In this document: positions 62,898 to 64,000 of the stretch, one piece after another
How positions within the stretch are numbered: the stretch's first letter is position 1
How the letters are laid out: the number at the start of each line of letters is the position of its first letter
From: JAFGRU01 sp016934985
GTDB taxonomy: Bacteria > Desulfobacterota > Desulfuromonadia > Desulfuromonadales > JAAYDE01
Reading direction: 5' to 3'
DNA length: 64,000 bases
NCBI GenBank assembly: GCA_963665045.2
Contig: CAXXJQ010000003.1
Location: forward strand, 1,116,001-1,180,000
The notes under the pieces: model-generated
What the model saw: only the letters and a program-made list of their open reading frames with translations
What the model was told of the DNA's origin: nothing
Databases searched by the model: none
Translations under genes and position numbers: made by a program

Positions 62898-63286
62898 TGC
62901 TCTCTTTTGATAAAAATTTTTTTCCATCAAAAGAGCAAAAAGCATTCCCATTTAAAAGATGTGGCACATCCGGCGACCCTGTATTGTCCATTCATTGGCA
63001 AAACGGGGGGCATTTCCAATCTCTGATTTCTGCCCAAAATCGTTATGGGAAAATTTTTATATTTTGAACATAACGGGAAAAAAATGACAATAGGAAAGAT
63101 AAAATTCGGCTTATTTTAATACCATTAATTTTAGCGGGTTAAGAGACCATGCGGCGAAAAATAATAAATTGGAAAAAATTTTTTGGGGTATCGGGAAATA
63201 TTATTTTTTTATGGTAAAGTTTTTTTCATAAATTAATTTTCAATTGCTGGTTTTTTTTCGTTATTCCGCTACAAAAGGAGCAAAAA
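62898..63286. other. Divergent intergenic region with long cspA-type leader
   Basis: About 390 AT-rich bases. It must contain the cold-shock gene's promoter; long 5' leaders are usual for that family. No specific element can be defined by eye. Confidence 0.4.
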
Positions 63287-63487
63287 ATGGCCAAGGGTAC
63301 GGTGAAGTGGTTCAATAACGCAAAAGGTTTTGGTTTTATTCAACAAGATGAGGGACCCGATGTTTTTGTCCATTTTTCCTCAATTACCGGGGATGGTTTT
63401 AAAACGTTGGCAGAGGGACAGCGAGTCTCGTTTGATGTGGAAAATGGGGATAAAGGTCCAGCAGCAGCCAGGGTTGCCAAGCTTTAA
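63287..63487 (+). CDS. Cold-shock protein (CspA family)
   Basis: 66 residues, a full CSD: G-T-V-K-W-F-N-N-A-K-G-F-G-F-I (RNP1), D-V-F-V-H-F-S-S-I (RNP2) and G-Q-R-V-S-F-D-V. It is an RNA chaperone. AAAGGAG precedes ATG. Followed by a terminator. Confidence 0.95.
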   Translation: MAKGTVKWFNNAKGFGFIQQDEGPDVFVHFSSITGDGFKTLAEGQRVSFDVENGDKGPAAARVAKL

Positions 63488-63513
63488 AATGACCCTAAAA
63501 TATTCAAAAAACA

Positions 63514-63547
63514 AAAAAACTCCACAAATTTTTGTGGAGTTTTTTTG
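63514..63547. terminator. Bidirectional Rho-independent terminator
   Basis: AAAACTCCACAAA / TTTGTGGAGTTTT with T-run on both sides, between convergent cold-shock and M23 peptidase genes. Confidence 0.85.
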
Positions 63548-63571
63548 TTTCTGGCCTGTATGGGTAAGCAC

Positions 63572-64000
63572 CTAATTGGCGGGACTGATTTTACGGCTGA
63601 TGTTGTCTTGTAGCCAATGAGAGTCCCACCATTCAACGGGGTTAACCGGGAGACCTGATACCAGCACGCCGAAATGAAGGTGATCTCCCCCGGCCATGCC
63701 CGTGGTACCGCTTGTGCCCACGATATCCCCTTTGGTGATGGTTTGCCCCTCTTTGACGTCAATACGAGTCAAATGGCCGTATAGCGTTTGCAGGCCAAGA
63801 CCGTGATCGACGATGACGCAATTGCCGTAAATCCCGAAAAATCCGGCAAAGACAACCTTGCCTGAATTGGCCGAACGAATCGGGGCCTGAGCGGTGGAGG
63901 CCAGATCGACCCCCAAATGGGTTTGGGTGTCCACCTTTTTACCCTTATAGTAATAAGAGCGAATGTCGCCGAATGTGGCCATTGTCGAACCGGGTTGGCG
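63572..64000 (-). CDS. M23-family metallopeptidase (partial, N-terminus beyond window)
   Basis: At least 142 residues, open past the right edge (upstream in-frame R-Q-P-G-S-T before M). Zinc ligands in H-L-G-V-D-L-A (H-x3-D) and H-L-H-F-G (H-x-H), and the connecting Y-G-H-L. Such LytM-type enzymes cut peptidoglycan cross-links or act as envelope regulators. Confidence 0.9.
   Translation of the reverse strand, partial: RQPGSTMATFGDIRSYYYKGKKVDTQTHLGVDLASTAQAPIRSANSGKVVFAGFFGIYGNCVIVDHGLGLQTLYGHLTRIDVKEGQTITKGDIVGTSGTTGMAGGDHLHFGVLVSGLPVNPVEWWDSHWLQDNISRKISPAN

Overview
The window looks like chromosomal DNA of a Gram-negative, anaerobic deltaproteobacterium, most likely a relative of the Desulfuromonadales (Desulfuromonas, Geobacter, Pelobacter). 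That placement is inferred from gene content: two LIV-type ABC transporters next to phenylacetate-CoA ligases, Mla and Lpt outer-membrane lipid systems, hypCDE hydrogenase maturation genes, an ArsR-methyltransferase (SahR-like) regulator beside ahcY, a CofD/YvcK-like protein, and a HesB-like selenoprotein. No rRNA, CRISPR array or prophage was found.

Layout. 1-4.5 kb: mlaEFD (minus; mlaD runs off the left edge) behind a secreted W-P-L repeat protein and two small membrane proteins. 4.8-12.5 kb: a zinc-ribbon/receiver protein, an EamA exporter, a TerB-DnaJ co-chaperone, the selenoprotein with an FmdB-type zinc ribbon, a glycine-zipper protein, pcnB and a small secreted protein. 12.7-15.0 kb: a patch of mobile-element debris holding an IS200/IS605 element, a RAYT remnant, and a tRNA-Gln gene whose 3' end and terminator are duplicated on the far side of a methyltransferase gene. 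15.1-26.1 kb: two divergent branched-chain or aromatic substrate ABC transporter operons; in the second, livF is fused in frame to a phenylacetate-CoA ligase. 26.2-29.4 kb: trehalose-type metabolism (GH65 plus OtsB). 29.8-34.7 kb: a lipoprotein and hyuA/hyuB. 35-40.7 kb: a coiled-coil protein, tRNA-Pro, an ACT protein with paaK, a Na/Pi cotransporter with PhoU domain, a cNMP-binding protein and IHF/HU. 40.9-47 kb: lptF-lptG, a TIG-domain protein, then an Rrf2 regulator with metY and cysK (sulfur assimilation). 47-54 kb: DJ-1, malic enzyme, a cNMP-binding protein, an unknown protein and a DedA-PAP2-LssY fusion. 54-57 kb: a structured RNA candidate and sahR-ahcY (S-adenosylhomocysteine recycling). 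57-64 kb: a TIGR04283-type glycosyltransferase, hypCDE, a CofD-like gene, a Tat-exported DUF882 protein, a cold-shock protein and an M23 peptidase (partial).

Six otherwise well-conserved genes (mlaD, IS200 tnpA, GH65, hyuB, hyuA, sahR) are each broken by a single-base frameshift, mostly in a short homopolymer. This is one of the strongest global signals here. It fits indel errors in the assembly at least as well as real gene decay, so I annotate the full genes and mark the break points.

The clearest finding beyond routine annotation is the HesB/IscA-like gene at 8918-9205. It is open only if an in-frame UGA is read as selenocysteine, and a bSECIS-type hairpin follows that codon. Next in interest are the LivF-PaaK fusion with an internal ribosome-binding site, the tRNA-Gln 3'-end duplication, and the 116-nt folded RNA candidate downstream of ahcY.
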